DNA of 64,000 nucleotides from an uncultured Eggerthella sp. (GCA_900540345.1 UQFK01000002.1:248001-312000), one strand, 5' to 3'. Numbered from the stretch's first letter, positions 50,259 to 59,703 are shown. Notes: generated from the letters alone by a model not told the origin. Program-made: numbers and translations.

Positions 50259-52046
50259 TCATGCTTTTTGACCCACCTGGCTCGTCGCTGGTGTGATCTT
50301 CGTTTCACTCTCGCCCACGATAAGGGTGTAGGTTTGAGCGTCAATGAAATCAGGTGAGCTTATGACAAGGCTCTCGAAATCGGCTTTTGGAGTATAGGAA
50401 ATAAGCGTTGTGCCTGCCTGATCCTTGACCGATACCGTTTGATTCGCTTTGCCGCGCACTTGCACGAATGCAAAAGGTTGCGTGCCTTCGGAGAAGCTTT
50501 GCGCCATACCTGATGGACCAGCAAGCAGAACTGTTCCACCGTTGCAAGAAGCTTCAAGCTCATAATCAAGTGCACTATCGGCACCACTTGTCGGACCAGT
50601 TGCATAGATCGTGCCGCCATTGAGCTGTATCGAGCCATTGCTGTCGATCGCATCGCCCTTCGCTTCGAGCGTGATAGTGCCGCCGTTGATGATGATCTGG
50701 CAACTTTCGTTTCCTTCACCTATGTCACCAACGCCAAAAGCTTGCCTCTGCTCATCCCTATTGTCTAGACCATCGAGCTCTTCGAGAAAATCCTTGCCTT
50801 CCCTCTCGCTCATGTCATTCAGATCTCCTCGGTCGCTTGGCGGCTCCTCCAAATCGTTTGGTAGATCGCCTTTCATGCCACCTTCATCGCGCAAGCCGTT
50901 AGGCAAATCGCCTTGTTTATTGCTCAATCCTTGGGAAAGATCGCTGCCTTCACCTGGTTCATTCGATCCAAAACCAACATCTCCGCGACTCTCGCCAAAG
51001 CTCTTTTCTTCCTGTTCATTTCCCGATCCGGGAGCGAAGATGCTCTCGGTCGCCGTATCACTCGAAGCAGATGGTGCGGCTGCATTGATCGCATCATCCT
51101 GTGCGACCACATCGATATCACCTCCGTCAACCTGCACCACCATGGCCTCAAGGCCTTCGACGCACGTTTGGATATCGATCGCGCCTCCCTTCACGAGCAG
51201 ATAGGTCTCGCCGTGGATCGCGTCATCGCCTGCATTGAGCGTAAAAGTGCCTCCATCGATCACAACGAAACCACGTGTTGGATCGTCGTCACGACTCGCC
51301 TTCAGGCAATCTTGGCCCGCTTCGATCGTGAAAGCACCATCAAGGATCTTGAGGCTATCTTTGCCACGCAACCCATCACTTACCGCGGAGATAACAAATG
51401 TGCCTCCTGTTATAACCAGGTCATCCTTCGAATAGATAGCGTGCTCGTAATTGCCGCTCACCTTCAGGGTACCCTCGCCGTTGATCGTCAGATCATCCTT
51501 ACTGAAAAGCGTTGCATTCGGCTCATCTTCGCCCTCTGCCAAAGCATATTCAGAGCCGTCAACAAGTTCGTTTTCCGTATCCGCAGCAAGCGTAATGAAG
51601 CACTTATCAGCTGATTCGATAAAGAGCGCTGCACTGTTGTCGTTCTTGATCGAAGCACCCGCAAGAACGATTTGTACCTTCTCGGTATCGTCAACATTCA
51701 CGCGCACCTGTCCGTTTTCAAGCGAGCCTGACACAATATAGGTGCCTGCTGATTCGATGTTCACACTCGATCCATCCACGCGAGCACCATCGCCCTCGAC
51801 ACTCGCCGTTTCACCCGTCAGTGTGATCTTGGTCGCGCTTTCCTCATCATAAGCATCGCGTTTATCGCGATCAGTGTACTCAAGATCCATGCTCGCGATC
51901 TCTGCGTATGTCGCAACTTCCTCATTTTCACGGCCCGTATCCTCGCCGCTACAACCGCACAACGCGACAGCGCAAACAAGCGCAATAATAAACGCCATGA
52001 TCTTTTGGGTAATGCGATGCGGTTGTATCTTTTGAAAGACATTCAT
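50259..52046 (-). CDS. Cthe_2159-like carbohydrate-binding beta-helix lipoprotein
   Basis: About 595 residues. A lipoprotein signal ends at VALCGC with Cys32 as the lipid anchor. The body holds repeated parallel beta-helix coils of the type GxLKVSGNYEHAIYSKDDLVI, GLRGKDSLKI, GTFTLNAGDDAIHGETYLL and KGDAIDSNGSIQLNGGTIYA, the Cthe_2159 (PF14262) pattern of polygalacturonate-like carbohydrate binding. A roughly 120-residue Asp/Glu/Gly-rich insertion (about 340-460) interrupts them and looks disordered. ATG 52046 has AAGGA 7 nt upstream. It follows the DUF4956 and VTC genes and is probably controlled with them by the divergent two-component system. Confidence 0.82.
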   Translation of the reverse strand: MNVFQKIQPHRITQKIMAFIIALVCAVALCGCSGEDTGRENEEVATYAEIASMDLEYTDRDKRDAYDEESATKITLTGETASVEGDGARVDGSSVNIESAGTYIVSGSLENGQVRVNVDDTEKVQIVLAGASIKNDNSAALFIESADKCFITLAADTENELVDGSEYALAEGEDEPNATLFSKDDLTINGEGTLKVSGNYEHAIYSKDDLVITGGTFVISAVSDGLRGKDSLKILDGAFTIEAGQDCLKASRDDDPTRGFVVIDGGTFTLNAGDDAIHGETYLLVKGGAIDIQTCVEGLEAMVVQVDGGDIDVVAQDDAINAAAPSASSDTATESIFAPGSGNEQEEKSFGESRGDVGFGSNEPGEGSDLSQGLSNKQGDLPNGLRDEGGMKGDLPNDLEEPPSDRGDLNDMSEREGKDFLEELDGLDNRDEQRQAFGVGDIGEGNESCQIIINGGTITLEAKGDAIDSNGSIQLNGGTIYATGPTSGADSALDYELEASCNGGTVLLAGPSGMAQSFSEGTQPFAFVQVRGKANQTVSVKDQAGTTLISYTPKADFESLVISSPDFIDAQTYTLIVGESETKITPATSQVGQKA

Positions 52047-52122
52047 GATCATGTCCTTTCTCTTCTTTGAGCTCTGTCTCCGACTTCACAAGCCCCGAAG
52101 CCTCGCATCTTTGCGTGAGCTC

Positions 52123-52827
52123 CTACAAGACATCACGCGCAGCAGCGATGCGACCGCACGATACTTTCAAATTGCCATTACGGCAGCGAATCGCATCGAT
52201 AAGCGCTTTCTCTTCTGCTGCATCCTTTAGGTTGACCTGGTAATCGAGCTGAAAAAGGCTGCCCATGTTCGTTGTGCATACTTCGACCAGTTCATAAGAG
52301 CTCGCGTATCGCTCGAACAGGTCATCAAATATCCCGGTATAGTCAAGATCTTCAGGTATCGTCACCTTCAGCAACTTACCTGGCTCTTTCTTCTTCCCGA
52401 ACGGGGAAAGCACATATACGATATTCGCAATGCCCACGATGAGCGTAAACAACGCAGCAAGCACCAGATATCCCATGCCTGTTGCAAGACCGACTGCCAT
52501 CGCGAAAAAGACACTACCGATGTCTTTTGCACTTCCAGGGATCGAGCGGAACCTCACGAGGTTGAATACACCCATGACTGCAATGCCCGCCCCGATATTG
52601 CCATTCACGAGCGTGATGACCATCTGCACGATGAGCGGCATAAGAGCAAGCGTAACCACGAAATTCTTCGAATAGTCATGCTTGAACATGTACGTAAGAG
52701 CACAGAGACACCCAAGAACGAGCGATGCAACACAGCAGATAAGAAAATCGCCCGAGGTCACGCCTCCTGTAAGTTCGCCACTTGTCTGGAAAACCGAGGT
52801 GAAAACTGAATCAAGCACTTCTTTCAT
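52123..52827 (-). CDS. DUF4956 membrane protein
   Basis: 234 residues. Four hydrophobic segments occupy roughly 25-145, including the family's FNLVRFRSIPGSAKDIGSVF loop between segments. A soluble ferredoxin-like C-terminal domain (about 150-234) follows. Function unknown; the family is regularly encoded next to VTC-domain polyphosphate polymerases. The start codon overlaps the end of the VTC gene by 17 bases, so the two are translationally linked. Confidence 0.85.
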   Translation of the reverse strand: MKEVLDSVFTSVFQTSGELTGGVTSGDFLICCVASLVLGCLCALTYMFKHDYSKNFVVTLALMPLIVQMVITLVNGNIGAGIAVMGVFNLVRFRSIPGSAKDIGSVFFAMAVGLATGMGYLVLAALFTLIVGIANIVYVLSPFGKKKEPGKLLKVTIPEDLDYTGIFDDLFERYASSYELVEVCTTNMGSLFQLDYQVNLKDAAEEKALIDAIRCRNGNLKVSCGRIAAARDVL

Positions 52828-53575
52828 CCTTTCGAAGACTCATATACGCATGACCGTATTTCGAAAACGAGCGAGGATACGCGCGTGCATTCGAGAGCGC
52901 GCGGAGCAACCAGAAGGGAAGCGGACCGGCATTCTTTATTTCCATGATCGAATACGCAGGATCGATCAGCGGGAGCGTATCGCATTCAGCAAGCAGATCG
53001 CTCATTCCTGTCGCAAAATCGAGATTGGCATCGAAGGTGATGCGCAGATCGCTCCCTTCAGGATCTGCATATGCTACTCGATCACACTTGGTCAGCAGTG
53101 ATGGCGCAAGATCGCCATGCCGCGCTAGCGTGAATTCGATCTCACGTCCGATCTGGACCGAGCGCGGCGAAAGCGACTGGAGATGCGCTTCATGATCGAT
53201 TAGAGGGAATGCTCGGCACGCCTTCTCATAGGGCAATCCCTCAAGAAAGACTTGTGCTGCAGCAAGCGAGAGCGAAACACGACGCTTGTATACCACGCCA
53301 TCATATTTCTTCTTCAGCTCAACGAACGCTGGCCCGAGTGGGCTCGGTGTGCCATACACGCGCAAACGAAGCTTCTCTTTATAGAGCGGCTTATCCAGTG
53401 AGCGCTCGATAAGCGTGAATTCAGGCGTGTCGTAATATAAGCTCAAGATGCTCGATTCACCAAACTCGCCGGGCATCATCTTCTGCTCGATAATGCGCTC
53501 GATCAACTTGCGCTGATCTGCAGAAAGCAGATACTTCATCTCGGTACGTTTGAATACGTCTGCGTACGATGTCAT
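52811..53575 (-). CDS. VTC-domain polyphosphate polymerase-like protein
   Basis: About 254 residues, a CYTH/triphosphate-tunnel fold of the VTC4 type. FKRTEMKYLLS opens the tunnel with basic residues; KLRLRVYG, FVELKKKYDGVVYKRR and IEFTLARHG add the Lys/Arg ring; YSIMEIKNAG provides the metal-binding Glu. In yeast, VTC4 makes polyphosphate from ATP while exporting it. No membrane segment is present here, but the DUF4956 protein encoded next could supply one. ATG 53575 has AAAGG 5 nt upstream; a GTG at 53581 is an alternative. It is the first gene of the minus-strand operon. Confidence 0.85.
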   Translation of the reverse strand: MTSYADVFKRTEMKYLLSADQRKLIERIIEQKMMPGEFGESSILSLYYDTPEFTLIERSLDKPLYKEKLRLRVYGTPSPLGPAFVELKKKYDGVVYKRRVSLSLAAAQVFLEGLPYEKACRAFPLIDHEAHLQSLSPRSVQIGREIEFTLARHGDLAPSLLTKCDRVAYADPEGSDLRITFDANLDFATGMSDLLAECDTLPLIDPAYSIMEIKNAGPLPFWLLRALSNARAYPRSFSKYGHAYMSLRKDERSA

Positions 53576-53651
53576 ATACACCTTTCTCTCAGTTCGGCCT
53601 CATTCGAAAGCGATCTTACGATCTCGTGCTTAAATAAACCTGAACCGCAAA

Positions 53652-53681
53652 GAGCGACTTCAGATAAAGTTAAGGTCGCTC
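53652..53681. promoter_or_regulatory. Dyad in the promoter region between the VTC operon and the two-component system
   Basis: GAGCGAC (53652-53658) and GTCGCTC (53675-53681) are perfect inverted copies 16 bp apart, immediately before a TATAGT -10 candidate (53684-53689) for the response regulator gene. A response-regulator operator is a reasonable guess. Confidence 0.45.
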
Positions 53682-53710
53682 GCTATAGTGTTAATGGGGA
53701 GGTGGATGAC

Positions 53711-54409
53711 ATGTCACGCATACTGATCGTTGAAGATGATCAACGTCTCGCAAGTGCGCTTGCAGAGATCCTACAAGACAATGGGCATACGATCGATACT
53801 GTTCACGATGGGCAAACTGGGCTTGAATACGGTCTTTCTGGTCTTTACGATGTGATCATTCTCGACGTTATGCTTCCTCAGCTTGATGGTTTTCAGGTCG
53901 TCTCTGAGCTTCGTCGGAAGAAGATATCGACACCCGTGCTCATCTTGACGGCAAAAGATGCGATCCCTGAAAAGGTACAAGGCTACGATAGTGGCGCAGA
54001 TGATTACATGACCAAACCCTTTTCTCCTACTGAACTGCTTGCACACTTGCGTGCGCTCACCCGCCGTAAAGGAGAGGTGCTTTTTGAAACACTTGATTTT
54101 GCGGATGTCTCATTGAATCTCGAAAGTAACGATCTTTCGTGTGGAGAAGAGTCGATTCACTTGCGCATGAAAGAGTTCTTGATCCTCCACGCCTTAATGG
54201 AGCATCCGGGTCGCGTTGTTTCCAAAGACGCCCTGCTCGATCGTGCATGGGGCATCGAATCTGTGGCTGATGCAAACAATGTCGAAGCGCATATCTCCTT
54301 CTTGCGCAAGAAGCTTCGTTTCTTAGATTCATGCGTACAGATAGAAACGATCCCTAAGCTTGGCTATCGGCTGATCAACAGCAAAGAAGAGGTCACTTGC
54401 CATGAATGA
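53711..54409 (+). CDS. OmpR/PhoB-family response regulator
   Basis: 232 residues. The receiver domain has acidic residues EDD (8-10), the phospho-acceptor Asp52 in ILDVMLPQLDG and Lys102 in YMTKPF. The C-terminal winged helix (about 130-230) contains LMEHPGRVVSKDALLDRAW and YRLINSKEE-like end. ATG 53711 has GGGGAGG 8 nt upstream; GTG 53702 lies within that site. It overlaps the histidine kinase gene by 8 bases. Divergent orientation to the VTC/DUF4956/lipoprotein operon makes that operon the likely target. Confidence 0.92.
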   Translation: MSRILIVEDDQRLASALAEILQDNGHTIDTVHDGQTGLEYGLSGLYDVIILDVMLPQLDGFQVVSELRRKKISTPVLILTAKDAIPEKVQGYDSGADDYMTKPFSPTELLAHLRALTRRKGEVLFETLDFADVSLNLESNDLSCGEESIHLRMKEFLILHALMEHPGRVVSKDALLDRAWGIESVADANNVEAHISFLRKKLRFLDSCVQIETIPKLGYRLINSKEEVTCHE

Positions 54410-55706
54410 GGCACTTCGGAAGCTTCGCATCAAGTTCGTTGCGCTTATCATGGTGGTCGTCACCGTTATCCTTACCATTGCTTTTAGCATCATCGTTTCG
54501 CTCAACTACACCGCGAGCGCTGAAGAAGTCTCGCTTGCTCTCGAAGAGGCAGTCGACCATGCACGCATGCTCGAGGAATCGATCCCTTTCGATAAGGCAC
54601 CTCGCGATGACGAACATGAATTTGACAAAGACCTGCCTCGATTCGAGATCGGTGGTCGCTCGCCCGAACGATCGCTTGTTCCCATTGCCGTCTACGAGCT
54701 AGGCGAAGATGGCTCGCTCACGCTTGTCTCAAATGCGGCTTCGGGCACCATGAGCGAATCGCTGATCGATGATGCCGGCTATGAAGCCCTGCAGCTCGCT
54801 GATGGAAAGGGATTCCTCGATTCTCTCGGGGTCTACTATTTGAAAGAATCCTATGACGACGACACGATCATCGCGTTTGCTGATGAACAGTCTGTCTCTG
54901 GATGGAAGTCACTTGCATTTCTTCTTGCTGGAATAGGGCTTGCGATTCTCGCCCTTTTCTTCGTACTGAGTCTCTTCTTCTCAAGATGGGCGCTGCGCCC
55001 TGTTGAGGCATCTTGGCGCGGACAACAGCGATTCATCGCGGATGCATCCCATGAGCTGAAGACCCCTCTCACAGTCATCGCTGCCGATGTCGCTATTCTG
55101 AAACGACACCCCGAACGAACGATCGCCAACCAGAGTCAGTGGATCGAGTCGATCGAAGCCGAAAGCGCACAAATGCGCGAGCTCGTAGGAGATATGCTCC
55201 TGCTTGCTAGCGCTGATGCTCAGGAAAAAGATGCCGCAGCAACGAAGCGCGAACTTGTCGATCTGAGCAAGCTCGTGAATGCTGACATCTTGCAATTCGA
55301 GCCGCTTGCCTATGAACGCAAGATCGCGCTATCGGCAAACATCGCTACAGGCGCGATGGTCGTCGGCGACAAAGACAAGCTTCAGCGCCTCGTGAGCGTC
55401 CTTTTTGATAATGCATTCAAGTACATGAACGATAAAGGCTCGATCTCGATCGAGCTTGCACTGAGCGAGGCGGCAACAAAGCTTTCTGTCTGTAATACCG
55501 GCACACCTGTTCCAAGCGATGATCTTCCTCATCTCTTCGACCGCTTTTACCGCGCCGATAAGGCACGAGCTCGCAACGATGAGCAAAGTTATGGTCTTGG
55601 CTTGAGCATTGCCTATGAGATTGTACAGGCACATGGCGGCTCGATCGATGTTTCAAGCAGCAAAGCGGCGGGTACGACATTTACCGTCGTGCTCCCTCTT
55701 GCATAG
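54402..55706 (+). CDS. Sensor histidine kinase, partner of the upstream response regulator
   Basis: 434 residues. TM1 (about 12-34) and TM2 (about 169-193) flank an acidic extracytoplasmic sensor of about 130 residues. There is no clear HAMP domain before the DHp helix with phospho-acceptor His217 in DASHELKTPLTV. The catalytic domain has the N-box LFDNAFKYMNDKG and G-box YGLGLSIAYEIVQAHGG. It phosphorylates the regulator encoded 8 bases upstream in overlap. The signal is unknown; the acidic loop might sense cations or cationic peptides. Confidence 0.92.
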   Translation: MNEALRKLRIKFVALIMVVVTVILTIAFSIIVSLNYTASAEEVSLALEEAVDHARMLEESIPFDKAPRDDEHEFDKDLPRFEIGGRSPERSLVPIAVYELGEDGSLTLVSNAASGTMSESLIDDAGYEALQLADGKGFLDSLGVYYLKESYDDDTIIAFADEQSVSGWKSLAFLLAGIGLAILALFFVLSLFFSRWALRPVEASWRGQQRFIADASHELKTPLTVIAADVAILKRHPERTIANQSQWIESIEAESAQMRELVGDMLLLASADAQEKDAAATKRELVDLSKLVNADILQFEPLAYERKIALSANIATGAMVVGDKDKLQRLVSVLFDNAFKYMNDKGSISIELALSEAATKLSVCNTGTPVPSDDLPHLFDRFYRADKARARNDEQSYGLGLSIAYEIVQAHGGSIDVSSSKAAGTTFTVVLPLA

Positions 55707-55760
55707 GAGTGGGAAAACGGGGAAATCGCATCCCAAACATAATTGAGGTCATGCATAAAA

Positions 55761-55789
55761 ATAGGTCTGGTGAAAACCACCAGACCTAT
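55761..55789 (-). terminator. Terminator of tRNA-Pro
   Basis: A perfect 12-bp stem, ATAGGTCTGGTG (55761-55772) with CACCAGACCTAT (55778-55789), has a 5-nt loop and is followed on the minus strand by TTTTTAT. It lies 8 bases after the tRNA. No clear terminator for the histidine kinase gene on the plus strand was found. Confidence 0.85.
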
Positions 55790-55797
55790 GACTTTAC

Positions 55798-55874
<77 letters not shown>

Positions 55875-55955
55875 TTTACCTTTACTCGCCTTCAAAGCGA
55901 GCATCGCTCATTATAACTGCTGTTTCGCTTCTGAACAACCTGCGAAGAAGAGCGA

Positions 55956-57023
55956 TTAGTAGCGGACATACCACATATCAGAGTGCACACCACTGATCGA
56001 GACGACGGCACCCGTATATGGTGCGTGGATCATCTGACCACCACCGATATAGATGCCCGTGTGATGGCTGTTGATGCAGATGTCGCCCGGCTGTGGATTG
56101 CTAACGCGCGTCCAACCAGCGATGGTGCCCGTCGTGCACCAGTGATTGCCCATGGTGCCTGTTAGGCAATAGCCAACCAGACCAGAGCAGTCAAAGCTGT
56201 TCGGACCAGCCGCGCCCCACGCGTATGGCTTACCAAGCTGAGCATACGCACGGTCAACAACGGTATTGCCCGTCACTGTTTGAGGCTTGGAGTTGTTAGC
56301 CGGCTTGGAGCTTCCCGCAGAAGATGAACCAGCGTTACCAGACGAGATAGCCTGTTGTGCGGCGGCAGCAGCTGCTGCACTACGAGCCTCTTCTTCCTGA
56401 CGCATGAGCTCTTGCGCTTCAGCATTCAGGTTGTCATAGACTGCCTGCATCTCTGCGGTAGTAGCCTCGGCTTCATCCTTGATCTGCTTAGCTTCAGCGG
56501 CTTTCTCAGCAGCAACTTGCTCTTGCTGTTCGTATTCAGCCTTAGCTGCTTCGACCTTTTCACGCGATTCCTTGGTCTTTGCGACCAGTTCCGCGTCGTT
56601 CGCGTTCATGGTCTCGAGAATGTTCCAGTTAGTCGCAAACTCTTCGAAGGTCGAAGCGCCCAGAATGACGTCCAAGAAGGTATTACCGCCCGTGCGATAC
56701 ATGCTGCGAGCGCGGGTTCCCAGCTCTTCCTGATAACCCTTGATCTTCTCGGTTTCTTCCTGGATCTGTTGTTCGGCCTCTACGACCTTCTGCTCGGCTG
56801 CTTCGCGCTCGGATTCTGCTTCGTAATAATTGTTCGAAGCTTCATCGAGCTTTGCTTGCATGCTATTGAGCTGATCGAGAGCTGCTTGTGCCTCGGCTTT
56901 TTTCGAGGCTGAAGAGGGCACTGCAGATGCAAGTGAGACGGGCATCGTAAGCCCTACGGCCAAGATGGCCGATAAAAATGCAATGAGCAGCGTACGCTTC
57001 GGTGCTACGTTTGTATGCTTCAT
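55956..57023 (-). CDS. Secreted NlpC/P60 peptidoglycan endopeptidase with coiled-coil N-terminus
   Basis: About 355 residues. A signal peptide (TLLIAFLSAILAVGLTMPVS, ending near ASA) is followed by a long Ala/Glu-rich coiled coil (about 40-215, PcsB/RipA-like), a Ser/Gly/Ala linker and a C-terminal NlpC/P60 domain (from about 254). The catalytic triad residues are Cys279 in NSFDCSGLVGYC, His321 in NSHHTGIYIGG and probably His333. It cleaves stem peptides during growth or division; the coiled coil normally holds it inactive until activated by FtsEX-type partners. ATG 57023 follows a GGGAGG 12 nt upstream; ATG 57053 lacks a site. Confidence 0.9.
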   Translation of the reverse strand: MKHTNVAPKRTLLIAFLSAILAVGLTMPVSLASAVPSSASKKAEAQAALDQLNSMQAKLDEASNNYYEAESEREAAEQKVVEAEQQIQEETEKIKGYQEELGTRARSMYRTGGNTFLDVILGASTFEEFATNWNILETMNANDAELVAKTKESREKVEAAKAEYEQQEQVAAEKAAEAKQIKDEAEATTAEMQAVYDNLNAEAQELMRQEEEARSAAAAAAAQQAISSGNAGSSSAGSSKPANNSKPQTVTGNTVVDRAYAQLGKPYAWGAAGPNSFDCSGLVGYCLTGTMGNHWCTTGTIAGWTRVSNPQPGDICINSHHTGIYIGGGQMIHAPYTGAVVSISGVHSDMWYVRY

Positions 57024-57084
57024 ACTGTTTGAAAACCTCCCAATAAATGGCATAGTGTTCGTTTCTAAGCGTAAGCTGTGTCTC

Positions 57085-57114
57085 ATACTAGCAGAAATCG
57101 TACAGGGGAAACAA
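57085..57114 (-). promoter_or_regulatory. Promoter of the NlpC/P60 gene
   Basis: On the minus strand TTGTTT (57109-57114) and TAGTAT (57085-57090) are 18 bp apart, about 60 bases before the start codon. A short perfect palindrome, CGCACTT-G-AAGTGCG (57215-57229), lies further upstream near the nhaA end. I looked for a ydaO-type c-di-AMP riboswitch here and did not find one. Confidence 0.45.
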
Positions 57115-57269
57115 TGCTTGCAGCCCCCTATCTCTGCATACTCTCCATAGTTAAGGCTTTTTGTCGACGTTAGCCGCCTAAAAAAGCACTGAACCCCTTG
57201 CTCACAGGCGATTCCGCACTTGAAGTGCGCATTTGTGAAGAATATGAGGTTTCTTCAATCAGAAACGGA

Positions 57270-58958
57270 TTATTTTGCCATATGGTTCGTCGAAGCTTTA
57301 TCTATCTCTTCAGGCACTGCACGATGCGGCGAGGCTATGCGCACGCGTCCCTCGTCCTCGTCGGACGCATGAAGCTGAGCATCATGCTTACGACGCTTCA
57401 CTTCGTGCGCTCCATGAGCCTGCAAGTTCGCATGATCGGGAATACGTTCTTCGTATGCAATACCCTTTCGCATCGCAACATTGGCCTGGAATACCAAGAA
57501 TGCAAAACCGATAACACCTGCAAGAAGCGATGCCGAAAGAACTGCCACTTTCGCGACCAAAATCTCACTCGGGTCAACATAGGCCAAGTTCGCGACGAAG
57601 ATAGCCATCGTAAAGCCAACGCCCCCCAAAAGCGCAGCACCAAAAATATGCGCCCAATTCACGTTGCTTGGCAGTGAGGATATCTTCAATTTGACGATGA
57701 TGAAGCTGAACAAGAAGATGCCAATAGGCTTGCCGAGCAGCAAGCCGGTGAAAACACCAAGGAAAACAGGATCGGACACAAGGCCATCAACGCTCATACC
57801 GCCGAGCGCCACATCGGCGTTCGTGAGCGCGAACAGGGGCAAGATGGCGAAATACACCCAAGGATAGAGCATGCGCTCAAGACGTGTTGCAGGAGGGACT
57901 ACTTCTTTAGCGACACGCGCAAGACGCGAAACCTCATCGAGATAGTCCGACTGACCGAGCACAGGAGCATCGGGTTGGAAATTCTTACGAATCTCTTTGA
58001 GCTGCTTGTTTGACCAACGTCCGAACGAGAGCAGGTCAACACGAGAGCCCGAAGGGATGGCGAAAGCAAGTAAGACACCTGCGATCGTAGAGTGAACGCC
58101 TGACATGAACACGCAGTACCAAAGCACAACACCAAGAAGCACGTAGGGCCAAAGCGAATAGAAGTGCAGACGATTCAACGCCAGAAGCGCGATGAGCACC
58201 ACAAGCGCACCGACAAGCCACAGGACCGAAGGTGCATGACCATAGAACACCGCAATAACAACGATAGCGATGATGTCGTCGGCTACGGCAAGCGTAGAGA
58301 GAAAGACGCGCACTCCCGTAGGCACACGTGAGCCAAGCAACGCCAGAATACCGAGCGCAAAGGCGATGTCGGTTGCAGTAGGAACGCCCCAACCACTCAG
58401 TGTTTCAGGGCTTGCCTGATTGCATACGACATAGAAGACAATAGGTAGCGCCACGCCGCCAACAGCAGCCCCGACCGGCAAGATGGCTTTGCGAATGTTC
58501 GTCAGCTCGCCAACCGTCATCTCGTACTTGATCTCAAGGCCCACCAATAAGAAGAAAAGGCACATGAAAACATCGTTGATGATGTGCGCAAGCGACATCG
58601 AGGCGCTGGCACTGCCAAAACCAAGCGAGATCTCGGTGTGCCAGAACTCAAGAAACGGCCCATAAGCAGGCGAGTTCGCAACGATGAGCGACAGGATCGC
58701 GCCAAGCAGCATGAAACCTGCAGCCTTCGTCGTGGAGTGCGTGAATTCAAGCAACTTCAACCAGCGGCGCTGGTGCCCCGATACCTCATCAATAAAGGGA
58801 GACTTGCGCGCATGAGGATCCTCAACAGCGCACGAAGCGCCTTGCATGCTCACGCCTTCATCGATCTGGGCAGACGTTTCAGACGTTTGGTCGGTCGCAG
58901 ACCAAGCTTTTTCTGTCTGAGCTGTATTCGAGCGTTCTTTGTGCTCGCTTTCGACCAT
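57270..58958 (-). CDS. nhaA: Na+/H+ antiporter NhaA with extended termini
   Basis: 562 residues against about 390 for E. coli NhaA. The core (about 70-480) has TATDIAFALGILALLG and LAVADDIIAIVVIAVFYG, containing the conserved Asp pair for ion exchange, and HIINDVFMCLFFLLVGLEIK in TM2. It exchanges Na+ for H+ and controls pH and salt. The hydrophilic N-terminal 60 residues and a C-terminal His/Arg-rich tail (about 490-562) are additional and could be sensors or spacers. GGGGAG precedes ATG 58958. Confidence 0.92.
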   Translation of the reverse strand: MVESEHKERSNTAQTEKAWSATDQTSETSAQIDEGVSMQGASCAVEDPHARKSPFIDEVSGHQRRWLKLLEFTHSTTKAAGFMLLGAILSLIVANSPAYGPFLEFWHTEISLGFGSASASMSLAHIINDVFMCLFFLLVGLEIKYEMTVGELTNIRKAILPVGAAVGGVALPIVFYVVCNQASPETLSGWGVPTATDIAFALGILALLGSRVPTGVRVFLSTLAVADDIIAIVVIAVFYGHAPSVLWLVGALVVLIALLALNRLHFYSLWPYVLLGVVLWYCVFMSGVHSTIAGVLLAFAIPSGSRVDLLSFGRWSNKQLKEIRKNFQPDAPVLGQSDYLDEVSRLARVAKEVVPPATRLERMLYPWVYFAILPLFALTNADVALGGMSVDGLVSDPVFLGVFTGLLLGKPIGIFLFSFIIVKLKISSLPSNVNWAHIFGAALLGGVGFTMAIFVANLAYVDPSEILVAKVAVLSASLLAGVIGFAFLVFQANVAMRKGIAYEERIPDHANLQAHGAHEVKRRKHDAQLHASDEDEGRVRIASPHRAVPEEIDKASTNHMAK

Positions 58959-59142
58959 CGTCTCCCCATTTCATCGCAAATCAACCCAACGCATTCGTAC
59001 CCAATTGTAAACCACCTAACAGCACGTCAACTTTTCGGTTGGGTTTCAATAATCATTCACACAAGCCCTAAAAGATGCGTTAGACTAGCTAGTTGAAAAA
59101 GCGCATTTGAAACGGCGCTCTTAGTAATGAAGGGAAAAGGCT

Positions 59143-59703
59143 ATGGATATCACCGTCACCGGTCGTCGCATGAACATCTCTGATTCATTGCGCGATTATG
59201 CGGAAGAGAAGATCGGCAACTCGATGAAGGCAATGGACATCGCTCCACTTTCTGCCGAGGTTGTCTTACAGGTTGAAAAGAACCCTGCTAATCCGACCCC
59301 TTGCACCTGTGAGGTCACGATGCATGCTAAGGGTCATATCATTCGCGTCGAAGAGAGCGAAGAGAGCCTCTTCGCCGCTATCGACGTCGCTGCTGCAAAA
59401 GTCCTGCGTCAGCTGCGCAAGTACAAAACACGCGTACTGAACAAGCGCATTGCAAGCGAGCCTGTTAAACAGGCGACCGAAGTCGATTACGACGCGCTCA
59501 TGCAAGAACTTGCCAGCGAGGATGAAGAGATCGTACGCGTAAAGGAGCTCGAGCTGCTCCCACTCACGGAAGAAGAAGCGCTCATCGAGATCGACCTTCT
59601 GGGTCACGACTTCTTCGCTTATATCGATCGCGATACCAGCGCGACCCACATCCTCTATCGTCGCTCTAACGGCGGCTATGGTCTACTGAAGCACATCAAC
59701 TAG
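59143..59703 (+). CDS. hpf: Long-form ribosome hibernation promoting factor
   Basis: 186 residues, the long HPF type. The N-terminal domain (about 1-95) starts DITVTGRRMNISDSLRDYAE, typical of the 30S-binding beta-alpha fold. The C-terminal domain (from about 130) contains EEALIEIDLLGHDFFAYIDR and YRRSNGGYGLL, used for dimerising two ribosomes. It forms inactive 100S particles in stationary phase. GGGAAAAGG lies just before the ATG. A good terminator follows. Confidence 0.95.
   Translation: MDITVTGRRMNISDSLRDYAEEKIGNSMKAMDIAPLSAEVVLQVEKNPANPTPCTCEVTMHAKGHIIRVEESEESLFAAIDVAAAKVLRQLRKYKTRVLNKRIASEPVKQATEVDYDALMQELASEDEEIVRVKELELLPLTEEEALIEIDLLGHDFFAYIDRDTSATHILYRRSNGGYGLLKHIN

Noticed and set aside
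57024..57269. c-di-AMP (ydaO-type) riboswitch before the NlpC/P60 gene
   Set aside because: This is a common location in Actinobacteria, but none of the conserved ydaO blocks could be found; only a promoter and a short palindrome are visible.
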